Assembly: GCA_034509425.1 (NCBI GenBank)
Contig: JAVTVJ010000121.1
Location: 434,001 to 498,000 of the forward strand
Reading direction: 5' to 3'
DNA length: 64,000 nt
DNA from: Eopsaltria australis
Lineage: Eukaryota; Chordata; Aves; Passeriformes; Petroicidae
Made by a program: the position numbers and the translations under genes. A model generated the notes under the pieces. It saw only the letters and a list, made by a program, of their open reading frames with translations. It was not told where the DNA came from and searched no databases. Below are positions 48,424 through 61,700 of the stretch, in pieces. The number at the start of each line of letters is the position of its first letter. Within the stretch, counting starts at the first letter, position 1.

Positions 48424-51400
48424 ACCGGCTTTCTTACCTTATGGGAACAACTGGAAGTTGGATTTGCTTTGCTCTTTAATGTATAACTTCTAGTAATGCC
48501 TTCAATGAAGATCTTCCAATAAAAACCATTGTAGGTTTCATTCCCTTAGCCCAAAGCATAAACCTGAGATTTCTTCAGTCATTTTCATCTCCGTATTTTC
48601 ATTAACAACCTCCACTGGGAACACAGAGTTTTCAGTAACTCTGCTCTGCAAAGAGGGTATGGACCTGCAACACTTTCCTCCTACGTATCCAAAACATTTT
48701 CATGCAAGACACAAAAAAATATTATTAGATGTATAGCAGTGTATTTATCTGAATACTTTCTGTGTTTCCTACAGCTATTTTTTCCACCTACAAAATGGTT
48801 TTCCCACTCCAACAATTCCACAAAGATCCAATTAACTCCACTTAGCAATTACTATTTCCTTGACCTTTCTTACTTGCATTAACTTCCCCTGGTTTAGTTT
48901 GCATTTTCATATGCTGAAACACCTAGGAGGTATGCAGTAGTGGCTATAAATAGCTATTTCCAATTATTATTTCTCTGACCTTTTTGTCTCACATTCTTGA
49001 CAGTGTTCCCTCTCAGGGGAGCCAAATAACAATTTTGTCAGTATTTTTAGATTAATTCTCTTCTCTCCTTTATACTCTCTATTTTTCATATAAAGAAATC
49101 TCAATGAACTTTTCCAGTTAAATTATACATCTTCCTTTTGTTAAGAACAAGTTCTCCCATGTATATATAGCTTTTATATATATTTATTATACACAACCTC
49201 ATACAGTTCCCCCATCTTTGCTGGTTTTCCACCCTTCTTCTCTCTTTCTAGCCTATCTTTCTGACTCTATATTGCATGTCCAGAAAGAAGTTACAGACTC
49301 ACCCGTATTTAGTTTCTATTTACAGTGACAATTAGTGTACGCTGGGGTTTTTTTAAATGTTCTTTCCTTGGTTTTCGAAGAAAAAACACTTCAGATTTTA
49401 ACATGCAAATGCCTTGGACCTGAAGTGTACAGAGAAATTAGTGAAAATCTCTGTCCCTCCTACTCTTGCAAGAGGATCTTCTGTGAGAAAAAGATCTGAA
49501 AGCCATATCTTGCAATTACAAGTTCACTGCTTTAAAAATACATAATACAAATAAAATCTTGAAAATCAGTGTTTTCAGCTGCAAGCACTACCTAATTTTT
49601 CTGACTTCAGAGAAATAAAATGTAACAATGCAATATTCTTGAATAAGAGCATAAAAACAAAGGAGTAACATTATTTGCAACTGTTTAAACACGGAGTTAT
49701 AGAGCGTAACTCTTGCAAACTTAAGCATCAAAACATATCCCTACCATAAAACTCCACTACACACGGTCATATGTTTTAGTGGAAAGCTTATTCAACATCT
49801 GAGGCATAAAGGAGACATCAGTTTTAAACCACTTAATGTGTTTGGAACAGTCTGTGGAACCAGCAGTCAGAAGTGGAATGGAGAGAACTGAGGTGAGAAT
49901 GAGGACGCTTACAGGTTTAGCCTGAAAAAGTTGAGTGAGAATTTATCACCTATTGCCTTGTTCTTTCATGCCTCCATTAATGCAGGACACACTCACACAA
50001 AGAGCTGTAAAGCATTTGAGTCCAACCAAGGATGGCATCCATCCAACACAGGTTTGTATGTGAACCTGAGGGTTTAGTCTGGTGATCTGTGGACCCCTGG
50101 CAGGGGCTCTGCAATATTTATAAAAGGTCTGCAATATGTAACTAAGAGCAGAAAACCCATTATCAGTAGGTTTAAACTTGCAATACAAGAAACTAAATTC
50201 AACCAATACAAAAAAATTCAAGTGGTCCATAAGTGAAAAAAGGTTGAAAGGTACCAGTACATCAGGCAAGGCTCCTGCTGTAGGTCACAATTGATCAAAT
50301 GTAACATTACCCTTTTTCCATTAATATCATGGCTGTAGTCTGTGAGGAGATGATAGATCAGAATTTGTCTACAAAATTGTCCTGATTTTTGTCAACATGT
50401 ACTGAGCAGTTCCAGTGACATCAGCCACATCCTAACCTCTATTACATTTATTTAAATTTATAAGTGCTCTGCAGGATGAATACATGATGAAATTATCATA
50501 TTTGCCATGCTGCTTGGGGAAAAAAAAAATTACAGAAAATAAGATCTATAATATTTTCTTTTAAAGGTCTGCAGCTGACAGTTTTATCTTGACAAAAGTT
50601 ACAACAAATGTTGGAGATGTTCTGCAGTTTAATTTTATGTCTTCAAACCTCTGATCTAAGCAAATACCTACACAACTTGGAATTATTTTAAAATTGCTTC
50701 CAGCACTCTTTGGAGAACAAGTTTTCCCATAGAACCATACAGACTAATGGATGATGGCCTTTTTTCAGTAAGACTGCACATCAAGTCTATTGGTAGAAGA
50801 TACTACAAGAAACTCAGATTTGACTTCCCACCTCAGCTGATCAACAAATATAGCAGGATGACAGTTTACCAATCCACATTCACTCTAGACAACACCAGAA
50901 TGGATTTAATCTTCCTGCAAAATCGATTTAAGGATATTTTATAATGAAGGCAACTTCTATATTTCTTCAGTTTTGCAAGGCTTTTAAATTCACGTATGTT
51001 TATTGTACAATTTTTTTAAAAAAACAATTCTGATTTCAAATCCTATAGTAGTGAAATAATTTGAATGGGAACCTTCCTCAATACCAGAGGTGTTAGATGG
51101 ATTTATGCCAGTGATTCACAGAAATGTTCCTTTTATTGAGAGAGCAAATAACCAAGATCTCCTGGAATACATCAAGAGATGAGATTCCGCCTAAGGAGCA
51201 AAGCCTGAGTCTTTGACATTATCTCATCATTAAGATTTCATAGAGCCATTTGTAAAAGTCAGGGACACCAGTCCTTGCATGCTGGCTCAACTCCAGTTTT
51301 TGCAATTACTGCCCGACAGCTTAAATTCCCCTATGACTTTGAAATATCTTCATGTTCCTTGTATAAAGTCCCTACCACGTTTTTCTTTGAGAGAATCTCT

Positions 51401-51545
51401 GATTTTTGTGGTTCAGACTTCTATACCCTGACTTCTAGACCAAAATTACCTTTATTGTTCTGTACCCATCTCACTACTGGAAAGGCCACAATGTCTCTTG
51501 ATGTATAACATGCTTTGATTTCTCTCTAAACTATGACCCTCTCTG
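48424..51545. other. Unique AT-rich non-coding DNA
   Basis: No supported gene. An impure TATATA stretch lies at 49152-49182 and the decamer TCTGCAATAT occurs twice at 50109-50140. The segment near 50088-50115 faintly recalls a hAT-type repeat but is not callable. Confidence 0.75.
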
Positions 51546-51577
51546 ACTGAGAGCATCAGAAGGTGCTCTCAGTCATG
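51546..51577. other. Perfect hairpin, 14-bp stem, 4-nt loop
   Basis: TGACTGAGAGCATC pairs with GGTGCTCTCAGTCA around the loop AGAA. All pairs are Watson-Crick except one G:T next to the inner C:G pair. Flanking bases do not extend the stem. At about 32 nt it is too short for a normal pre-miRNA. It may be a recent palindrome or a structured DNA/RNA element. Confidence 0.7.
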
Positions 51578-54180
51578 CTCAAATGATTTCCATTAAAGAA
51601 ATGGGTTAAATTTAGTCCTAATGGTTCAGTCCAGGAAAGCAGGACTCTAAATTGCTGGTCAAAGAAGCCATAAAGAAAGCCAAGTCTCTGAAATCTGTGA
51701 AGTTTAATTCCTAGAGTGGGAAGGCATAGAGAGAAGTCCTGGTTATAGGATATGAACAGCAAGTACAGTTGTTACAGAGTAATTTTTTTCTTTGTTTTTT
51801 CCTTCAAACCTTCTGAGCTCCTGTTGTTGTTTTGAGATTTGTATTTCCTCTGTCCATCCTTCCAGTCTCCTTCATACAGTTGCTTTAAAAATCCATGTAG
51901 AGTGGCAGGCCTTGCTACTGGTACAGAGAGCTTTGAAATCAAAACTCTGAACTCTCCCATCCTGCAACAAAAATACATGCAAGCTTGGACATAATTATAT
52001 TTATCAGACTTGTGGGTTTTTTTGGGTTTTAATACTATATTTAATGAAAATAATACTTCTCACACAAAATTCTGGAAAAGGAAGAGATTGCCAGGAAATA
52101 CCATGAAATTCTACTTTACCCTTTATAGACAAGGCCTGGATAAGCCCCACATGCTGCTGGATTTCACAGTAATATTTTAATTTGCAGATAGATTAGATCT
52201 TCTGCTTAGATCTCAAATTCACCTTCTCCACACAGCAATAACCTGCTTTTTTAGAGCAAGAGCTCTTTCACTTATGAATATGAGATGTTCAGCTAATCTC
52301 TAGCACCTCTGTGAAGGAAAAAAATGATTAACAGACAAAAGTATGGTAAAAATATTAAAGATCACACTCTACTGCTTTGAACAGTGTCTCACAGCTTATG
52401 AAGTCTTCACTACAGTCATCAGAACTACTCCCTGCACAAGAAAGGGTCTGAGCTTGAGGCGATCCTACACGGCTGGCCAAGGTCAGACAGCACATCTGTG
52501 GCCAAACTGGGCAGACAGCCCAAACTTCTTCCAGCTCCTGCCTCCTATGCCTCCTCTCACAATGACATTCAAAAACTTCAGAGCTCTTTAAAATATTGAT
52601 ACAGTACATTAATTTCTAAAATATTTGGGATAATGCATATTGTCCAACAGTGTGCGTACAAAATAGAAGTCACAGCAAGGAGAAAGGCCATTCGTAGGGA
52701 GCACTGGAGTTAGAAGCAGTACCACTGCTTAGCAACAAATGGCTCTGTGTCACAGTTATCCTAATGCCAGAGAGCTTGGCAAGGCCATTTGACCAAAAGA
52801 AGTGAACTCAGGGAGGACAGCAGGGTCCACGCAGCCCACCCAGGTGCCTGAGAAACACCCACACCCACAGGGACAATGATTGCAGAACAGACTCAGGAGT
52901 CTCTCTACAGCCACGCATTAAAGTGCTCTCCTTGACTCACTATTTTCTCAGATGCATACAGCTACAAAGAGTTATAAAGAAAAATTCTTATCTAATTCTT
53001 TTAATGCTCCTTCTTGAATGTACACTTTGGAGCTATGTAATGCTAGAGCCACACTAACTTGTTCACCTTGAAATGTCATTCTGTATCTATTGCAGTCTGA
53101 TGCTTTGGCTGATGACCAGATGCTTCTTGCCAGCTGCATCCACTGTCTGCATCTTAGTTTTCACCTTTTAACTTCACTTCTTCCTCTGCAATAATAACCT
53201 TAAATAATGTTTTCCTGTGACATCCAGTGGTGAAATAATATCAGGATTTCTTGCAACCTTCTGCCTGATACAAATATGTCCCACAGCCCCCTGCCTTTGG
53301 TGCTTTTAGACAGCAACATCAAGTGAAGAACACTGCAGGCAGAATCCTAACAGCCCAGACACTCCTTCTGCTAACTGCAAGCAAGAGGGAAAGAGCTCAT
53401 AAATAGTGTGTGGCTGCTAAGCCAGACTTACTGTGAAAAGCTTTGTACTCCCATTGCTGAAAGATGAGCAATTCTGGCATTCTCTTGAGAATATTAACGG
53501 CTGAAGAGCAACACCAAGGAACCTGTCAAAACAGCTGACTTAAACAATTTTTGCAGAACAAGTCCCCCCTCCATAGCTCCTTGTGCTGGTAGCAAGTGCA
53601 AAGAAGTTTTCACAGTTTTGACAACTAAAGTTGCTACAAAGTAAAATACAAGGAACATTACTCAACATTTCTCTAAAGGCTGCCATATGAAAAGGCATAG
53701 AGCTGTTGTCTTTCATGGGCTTTTTAGGGGCTTCCATCTTTAATAAGAGATTTGTGGTTGAGGGCAACCCCAGAAAGGAGCAGCTGGGAGGACTCATTAC
53801 CTGCCAGTAACCTCAGCTGCTCTGAGCATGCTGCTTATGGGATTGTGTGTCCTGTTCTCCCTGCCAGCTCCACCAGGTGAAGAGACAACTACCCACCCCA
53901 TGCCCCCACATCAGCTTTAAGAATTTTTCATATTTTAAGACAGTGTCACTCACGGACTTTGTTGCCAGAAGATATTTTCTTCTGCAGTTTCACACAGGTG
54001 ATGAGTTTCCTTCTGAAACTCTCTTAAAAGGTACAGTCTGCCTCAGTCATGGTTTTGTTTCTGTCTCTGACATTGCATTCCGACAGATAAACTAGAAAAA
54101 AAAGATTATTTTTCCGTGGCATTAACCAGCAGTATGGACAGAATGATGGGTAACTTAAAGAACATGAGTATAGTCTTGTT
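51578..54180. other. Non-coding DNA with two GC-richer patches
   Basis: No supported gene. At 52400-52600 and 52740-52900 stops are sparse on both strands without recognisable proteins. On the minus strand a frame beginning MGWVVVSSPGG (near 53915) runs into a good donor CAG|GTAATG at about 53806 and could be a first coding exon, but this rests on the donor alone. Confidence 0.7.
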
Positions 54181-54217
54181 AATTTGATTTATAAAGCTAA
54201 TTGCTGCTAATCAATTA
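54181..54217. promoter_or_regulatory. Homeodomain-site cluster with a dimeric P2 site
   Basis: Within 37 bases there are AATTTGATTTATAAAG, GCTAATTGC and TAATCAATTA (54208-54217). The last is TAAT-NN-ATTA, the P2 dimer arrangement bound by paired-class homeodomains. AT-rich DNA yields single TAAT cores often. The spacing is what makes this notable. Confidence 0.25.
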
Positions 54218-57200
54218 TGTAGTGAATTAGATACCTCCACAACCAGGCTCAGTGAAGGCCCCTTTATTATCCTTGGCACTTGCAGCAAACGGCACCAGCA
54301 CTACGTGTTCCTCATTCCCATCAGTGTAACTTTACATCCTCTTGGCTTTCATAAAACAAAAGCTATCATGTCAGCACCTCTGAACCTGTGAACAGCAAAG
54401 TGAGCGAGCTTGCAGTGCCCGGAGTGAAGAGCAAACCTTCACAAAGACAGTGCAGGCAGAGCTCACATCAGCCACGCAGCAGCTCACCAGGTGTCTCCCT
54501 TGGTTACAGATGGTTTATTTCATAAAATTGTCAATGGAGATAACCCAGATAACCCTACCTCACATGTCAAAAGAAAGGGTATCTAAAAAAAAACCAACAT
54601 AATACTCTTACCTAAGAATGAAACTAAAATAATTGTTCCCGTCTCAGCATTATTCAGAACACAAAAGAATCAAAGGTTCATTAAATTAAAACTGAATCTG
54701 ATTTCATTCTTTCATATAGAATAGCATGATTGTTAGCTATGTAAAACATCATAATTCAATACATTAATTATTAATTTAATAAATTCAGATTAACAGTCTC
54801 AGAGCAGAAAAAAGTCAGTAATTTAGCAACTAAATCTGAGCAAAAATTAAGCAAAGAAAGAAAATGCCACAGTTCAGACAAAAACTCAGTGTCACTGAAG
54901 TGAGCTGTGCTCCCCAGGCTGTGCCAGGCACTGCACTCTGGAAACGTCATTATGTAATGATGCAGCTCCTCACCTGCCGGGCAAAAATACACCAGAGGGA
55001 ACCTTTGGGGAAAATTCCGTCACGATGAATATACGCAATCATTAATTACAGATTTCTTCTGTTGCGTATTTCTAGACCTTTGGGACATGGCCACTGTTTC
55101 TGAATAGTCTGCAGTACGCCATAGAAGTGTCAGAGGTTGAAACTGTTGTTCTCAGAAAATAGGGTTGTTTATATTACTTACATTTTCTGTTCGAATATTT
55201 ATAACAATGCCACTAGTGCACTGTAGTGCGGATGAATGGTCTGTATTTCATATTGATCTTAAGCAACTCAGCAAAGGCTTTCTTTAAGCTATAATTAAAA
55301 ATTAAAAGCTTTAGGGGAGCTATTCATCTGACAGTCAGTTTTCTTCTTGCTGCCCTCTGCCAGTAATTAAGTTCTGCTAGTACTTCCAATTTTTTTAAGG
55401 ACTTGGTTTACTACAATTTTCTTCATATTTGTTGCCACAAAACACCAGAGACTGATGTGATGCCAACAACTCTCATTTTAAAAAAAAAAACATATGAAAT
55501 ATGAAAAATGCATTTGAAGTACTTGTATTACCAAGCTGTATTCTGTGAAAAACTGTGCTGCATATCCCCCTCCACTACGCTGTACCTATTACAAGTAACA
55601 GCTACAGTTTGCAGAATTAAGAATGTGGATTTCACCACTCAGAATTCTATTGTGCTTGTTTAAATCTGCCTGGTTTTACATAGGAAATTCAATCCACCTG
55701 ACAGATAATCAGAAAGGATTAATACCACAAAACACCACGAAGTTATTACTTATCTGTCAGAGACATGTGCTGACCAAGTCTCAACACATTTTGTACAAGA
55801 GTATTCCTTCTGTGCTGCCCTAATGGGAGTAATGCTGATACTTGTATTAAAGACTTTCACCCAAAGGGTTCAGAGCATTTCTCTAGGGTTGAACACCATT
55901 TCTACTTCCCATATGGGCCAAGCACTCCCATTACTGCTCTGAGACCTGATTCTAGAGAAACAAATGTTTTTGTAGATTTTCACCAAACCTTTTCACATTA
56001 GACCAGTTAACATGCAGAAATGCCATCAGCAAAACGCCTCACTAATGTCAAACAAGCAGGGTACTGAACTCCCTTGCTGCCCTAAAAAATATTTGACTTT
56101 CATCTCCGCTTGTCAAATCAGAAATCATTAGTTTACAAGAGAGAAATCTGGCACTTGGCACTTTCCTTATTAGAATGGAGGCTTGGGAGGAAAACATGAT
56201 AAGCACAGCTCTGCAGCAGCACGCCCCTGTGATTAGGAGAGAGGCGTGTGGAGCGTGACACTGCTGGTCTTGCTGGAAGGAAAAACTACAAAGCAGCTCC
56301 CAGCCTTCCCTAAGCCTGTCAGCAATTGTAACCAGAGGACTTAAAAAACTAGCAATAAAGAGAGGATCTGAATAACCTCCTGCTGGGTTACACAGTTTCT
56401 CAAAAAGGTTCTCAATCACTAGCCTGGAAAATGCTATAGGAGAAACAAAAATGATTTTAGTTAAACAGCCAGGGATCATAGCTAAAAGCAAGCAAATCAG
56501 TGTGCTGCTGCATTTCAGGGAGCATTTAGTACTTCAGCCCACACTATTTTTTTTTGTCAGTACAGATAAAGAAACGTTAAAGAGTTTAGATTTTAACCAG
56601 ATTTAGAGTGTCAAACCCTGGAGCTAAAGTGTTCAATGTCATCAACATTCTTCCCACTTTTATAACATTTATTCAAATGCAAAGGAAAGCTAAAGACTCT
56701 CAAGCAAAATAAAGGAGGTATTTAGAAAAAGTAATTGACATACCTTTTCATGCCATACTAAGAGGTTAAATATATGTGCATGCACAACATAATTAGTCAA
56801 AACAATTCTGATATGAAGGAGATAAATATATCTTTGGTATTAATCAGAAGAACATAGAATTTAATGTGTATTATCCAGGAGGAAAGGCTGCAAGTTTAGA
56901 ATGTGAGTGCACAGAGGTAAAATTGAAATATATGGCGAATCTGATGTCGGCATAATCCCCAACAGTTACTTGGCTTATCAGTTCCAATTTAAAAACACAG
57001 AGCTGTGAAAATAACTATTTTGAAAGACATTTGAATTTCTTATGAAATGAAATGGGAACATGAAAACAAAGGAGCCAAGTAATCTCAGCACAAACCCAAA
57101 TCCCATGACATTGACAATGCCCTAAGGATCATAGCCATAGCTCAAAAAAAGTAGTACATTTTCTGCAGAGATTGTTTCTGTTTCAATTCATATCCTTGCT

Positions 57201-57852
57201 TATTTATGAAGCCCAAGAAGGAAGCAAGGAATCTACTTTGTAGGAGGAGAAACAGGATTCTGGGCCTGCTTGTTTTACCCAGGATAGGAGGATTACAGGA
57301 GGATTTCTGTAATCTGACAGTCTGTGCTCACTGACTCCCTCAGTTACAGTGGTTAGACATATATAACCTTCAAAACAGAAAATTACACATGCCAAAGCTC
57401 TGTTTCAATGACTTTTTTTCTGAGATCTCTTGCATTGTGTTACTACCTATTTTTCTGAGCTGAAACAAAACGCTGTCCTAGATCCTCCCACCAGCATATG
57501 CCAGAAAAACAAAACTAACAGTATTAGATGTTTTGGCTGTTAGAACATTCCCCCAAAGGCAGTTGTCTTCCACTTCCTTTAATTTTCAAGAGTGAGTTTC
57601 CAAATTGCTGGACATATTAGGATGCATATTCTTCTCCTCTGACTGCCATATATTACAAGCCCTGACTTGGCCAGTAACTCAGGGCAGAACTGCTTCATCA
57701 CTTCAAAAGGCATCAAAGGTTTCCAATCTACAAAGCCAGATTTCATTAAAAAGAAACGTTTGGAAAACTAGACCATGGTAGCCTTTTAAGGCATGAAGAT
57801 GTAGACCTGCTGGAATGGACAGACCAAAATTAAATTACCTGCTTTCCCAACT
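54218..57852. other. Unique non-coding DNA
   Basis: No supported gene. The longest ATG-started open frame in the window (minus strand, 56048-56491, 147 codons) lies here and has no recognisable domain. An exact 8-bp inverted repeat ATACGCAA/TTGCGTAT occurs at 55031-55038 and 55062-55069. Confidence 0.75.
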
Positions 57853-57881
57853 GCCCTGCTGGAGCAGGGCTGTATAAAAGG
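57853..57881 (+). promoter_or_regulatory. TATA box TATAAAAGG next to an 18-bp palindrome
   Basis: GCCCTGCT-GG-AGCAGGGC (57853-57870) is an almost perfect palindrome. Three bases on comes TATAAAAGG (57873-57881), a textbook strong TATA box with a GC-rich upstream flank. A transcript start would be expected near 57905 (around ACAGCACTCAGCCCC). A frame from the ATG at about 57891 has only 19 codons, so no protein is supported. Suggestive of a core promoter but not proven. Confidence 0.3.
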
Positions 57882-58711
57882 CATTGTTGCATGGAACAGC
57901 ACTCAGCCCCAATTGCAACAAGCATCATTCTACTATGCCACTTTACATGACATTTACTCCTGAAAAATGCATGTTTCCATAAGCAAAAATATTTTCATAG
58001 GACTGTTGTTAATTCTGCTTTGTTCCACTGAACCTGACCAAGCAGTTCTCATGGAGAAATTACACAAAAGCAGCAGAAAAGAATGCCCGTGTTAACCTTG
58101 TCAGAGGGGGGGGCAAAATAAATCTCTGTGGCTTTATTTTTCTTCTAGAGAACTTCTACATTCTGCTGTTTCAATGTCTCTTTGTATGACTCAATGATCC
58201 TTGATCCCAAAGGGACATAAAGTTTGGCAATTTTATTTTCTTTTCCTTCCTTGTTTTCTATTAGCTGTTACTGTGATGATATTGGATTTTTGCTTTGATC
58301 CATCAGAAGAAAATCAATCTTTCTGCAGAAATACAAGCAGAGAATTGTCTACTGACAGTCAGTCTTTATTTGACTTTTCCTATTATTTGAAAGACTGAAA
58401 ATGCCTCATTCTACTGTAACAGTACTTGTACTAACCCCAGGTAGTCTCTAAGGTTTTCCATTTTACTATTTAATCTAGAAAATTTCCTTTTCTGTTAGTT
58501 TAGGGTCTGTAGCAGTCACACCATATGTTAAAGCAAATACTGCAGATTTCCTGTTCAGTGATTAAGACCTGACTAAGTTATAAATCAAACCTCAGATAGA
58601 CCAGAGCAGAAAATCTGTATTAGAGAAAAGGCTTTTAAAAAGTATAAATGTCAGAGCTGCCTCTGTGTCCAAACTCAGCCATTTGCATATTGCCCAGAAC
58701 AGACCCTGCCC
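57882..58711. other. Unique non-coding DNA
   Basis: No supported gene. A G8 run lies near 58106-58113 and an octamer ATTTGCAT (58681-58688) sits just upstream of the tandem duplication. Confidence 0.7.
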
Positions 58712-58783
58712 CAGGAGCCTGCTGTGGATGTGTGGCACAGGTGATGCCTCAGGAGCCTGCTGTGGATGTGTGGCACAGCTGAT
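58712..58783. repeat. Recent 38-bp tandem duplication
   Basis: CAGGAGCCTGCTGTGGATGT, then GTGGCACAG, occurs at 58712-58740 and exactly again at 58750-58778. The next base differs (G/C) and TGAT is again shared. The unit is 38 bp, so it would shift a reading frame, which argues against coding. Near-identity implies a young event, unlike the older duplications at 8.4 kb and 21 kb. Confidence 0.9.
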
Positions 58784-61700
58784 CTGTCCAGGCAGTCAAT
58801 CCAATGTCAGTGGAACCCACTGTGTCTGCTGCCTGGGCCCAGATGGATGAGCAACCCCCTTTAAAATGTTGAAAAACAAAAGAAAAATATTTTTGTCTGG
58901 TTAATAACCCACATTTCAATTAGAAAAACTTGCACAATGGTCTAAGGTGAAGTACACCATGACACTGAAAATAATTTTCACTGGAAAATTTGCAGAAACC
59001 AGTATACTGTCAGAAAGTTTCCTCACGTAAACATACAAAAACCTTATTAAATTAAGGAGGGAGAGACAAAATCAACAAGAAAGTATATAAAGATTGATTA
59101 TATTCAACCATCATGGTATATATATTGTTCTTTTTTCCCCCAAGGTCAAACATAAAAGCTGATTTTAAAACTCTGTTCATCTGCCTACAATAAAAAGTGA
59201 TTATCTGAAAATCTTGATCTGCCTCAAATACAATCCCCTTCGGTAGCGTCTCTGAAGAGCAGAAGGAAAGACATTATAACTGACATGTCAACAATACTGT
59301 AAATGGCTTTTCATCCTTCAGAGAAGACAAGGGTGTAATCAAAATTCCATGCTTAAAAAGCAAGGCAAAGGAAGCAAGACAGCTGCTATAACTAGATCTG
59401 TCAAAAATAAATATACAAACACACAAATAAAGAGAGACAACTTTTCTGAGAAACGGGATATAAGTTGCCCCAGATGGGGGGCAAGAGGTGGCTTCATTAA
59501 TGGGTCAGTGTCACAGAGAGGAACAATAGATACCATTCCTCTTGAGTATCTGCAAAACAAAAACCAAGATGGGTGTTTTTACGGACCTTTCAGTGTGCAA
59601 ACTGCAGAAATCTCACAGGGTACTGCTAGATTGCAGTAATGTTTTTTTTATTCCTTAAAATCTGCTCACATAATTCAGGTATTTTCTCAGTGAAATTAGA
59701 AAATATGAGCTCAGCTACTCTGTCTTTAATCTAGTCTAAGAACTGAGTGGGCACAGTTGTAGATTTTATAGCCAGGAAATGCTGACTATAAGAGTGACTA
59801 CATCACTGTTCTGGAGACGATTCCCAGACCTCCGCAGAGGGTACCAGGTGCCCTTTGCTGAGAATTTCACATCAGACCCCATGGTGCTGCCCCACTGAAG
59901 GAACCTGCCCTTGCCCTGCAGCCCAATCCAAGGAGCACAGAAAGTGAGGTGACAAATCCAGCCTGGCAGGGAAGGTTCTCGTTATTCAAAAGTGGTGCTG
60001 TTCCTCAACAGACACAGACAAAAATTTTCCATCCAAAAATGCCAATCCAGCAAACTTTTTCAAGGGCAAGTCAGTTTAGTCACCTCTAATGACCGAACCT
60101 TCCTGGCTCCCAGCCCACCTGCCTGCCTCCTTGCCATCCCATCTGTCCCAGCTCTTGATAGCATTTCCTGGTTCCTGCAATAAAAGTGGCAGCCAGGATG
60201 TGCCACCCTGAGCGGAGATTCCCAGGGCGTCATCGCTGCACGGGGGGGCAGACAGCTCTCATTATTACTGCTGCTGTTACTATTTTGATAGAAACATTCT
60301 TTCAGAAGAGCCAATGAAGAGCATGCTGAGCATCCAGGTGCCTTCAGCAATATTTTTGTCTCCCATCACATTAAAGCCCAGAGTTCCAATATCAGCATCA
60401 AGGGAAGGGCTCCTCTCAAAAGTATCATTCATTTCCTCACCAGACCTGTTAGAAGACATGTTTGTGACCTAATTAGATGCTGTCAGGACTTCATTACTAA
60501 TGTCAAAAGCAACTAGAAAAAATTAGAAGTGCTGATGCTTTGTATAGTGATTTCCAAATAATTTTCTTCTATGAAAAACAGATCTTTTTAAGTAAGATGA
60601 GAGGGAAAAAGACAAATGAGATAAGAGGAAGGGAGAGGAGAGGTTTTAATTCAGATAAAGAAATTATAGCTTTACTGCCCATAAATAAACATGTTCTACT
60701 GCTGTCACAGGACTTAATAAATGGTTTACTGCACATACAATGTGTATGCTAACTTCAGTCTACTTTATGTTAGTTTTGACTCACTCTAGGGAATTAAGAG
60801 CACACTGTGTCTCCTAAAGAGAAGGGAATAAGGATGCAAAACAGGAAACCAGGAAAAGATCATACAGGATAGCTTGGCAGTGTACAGAACTTCTAAATCA
60901 CTTTCAGACGTGTTTGGATGATTGAAGAAGAGTATTTTAAATGTGTAACAGAAAAGATTTCTACATGAATTTACTATTAGATAAGGTGCTGGATGGACAG
61001 CAAGTCTCCATTTCCCTGTTTTCATTAATACTGAGTACCTCACAGGCCCAAATATTTGCTTTCATCACTTCCCCAGGCTCAGTAGATGCCTCTCTGCACT
61101 GATGAGATACCTTGACAGCTGATAGTTTGGCATCCTATACATCTTGCAAAAAATCAAAACTGCAGAAGATTTGAATACATCCCTAAAAATGGAAGCCTTA
61201 ATAATATTTAATTCCTGTTAAATTCTCGCAGGAAAAACCTTTGGGAATCTGTGCCTTTTTGTTCTAGAAAAATGATTTTGGGAAGGAAGCTCTATAGGTC
61301 TAGGTCATTTTCTTGTTAGAACAGGGCCAACATTAATGCTTTTCTTTTTTTCTGAGATACTAACTTACATTAAACCCAACTGCCACATATAACAAGGATA
61401 AAGTCCTAAAAATGTCAGAAACTCAGGGAAAAATCAAACAAAACCCCTTCCAAGATCAGTTATTCCAGCATGAACATCCATACTTCATGCAAATGAAATT
61501 ATCCCAGTCTGCATAACTTGCTCTTTGAATACTAAGTTTGTTCCCCACCCACACAGCTATGAGTAGAATCTTTCCCAAGAAAGATTTTTGCAGGAAAGGA
61601 GGGTCTTATTTCTACATTCTTCCTGAAAACAAAAAACCTCAATTTTATTAACTGTTCATTTTCCAGTAGGTAGATAATTAGGGAGATTAAAGCATGCTTT

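Noticed and set aside
50080..50140. GTGGACCCCTGG-type sequence recalling hAT elements
   Set aside because: Too short and without terminal inverted repeats or an 8-bp duplication.
56048..56491. Longest open frame, 147 codons, minus strand
   Set aside because: No domain, signal peptide or splice context that I recognise. About one frame of this length is expected by chance in 64 kb of this composition.
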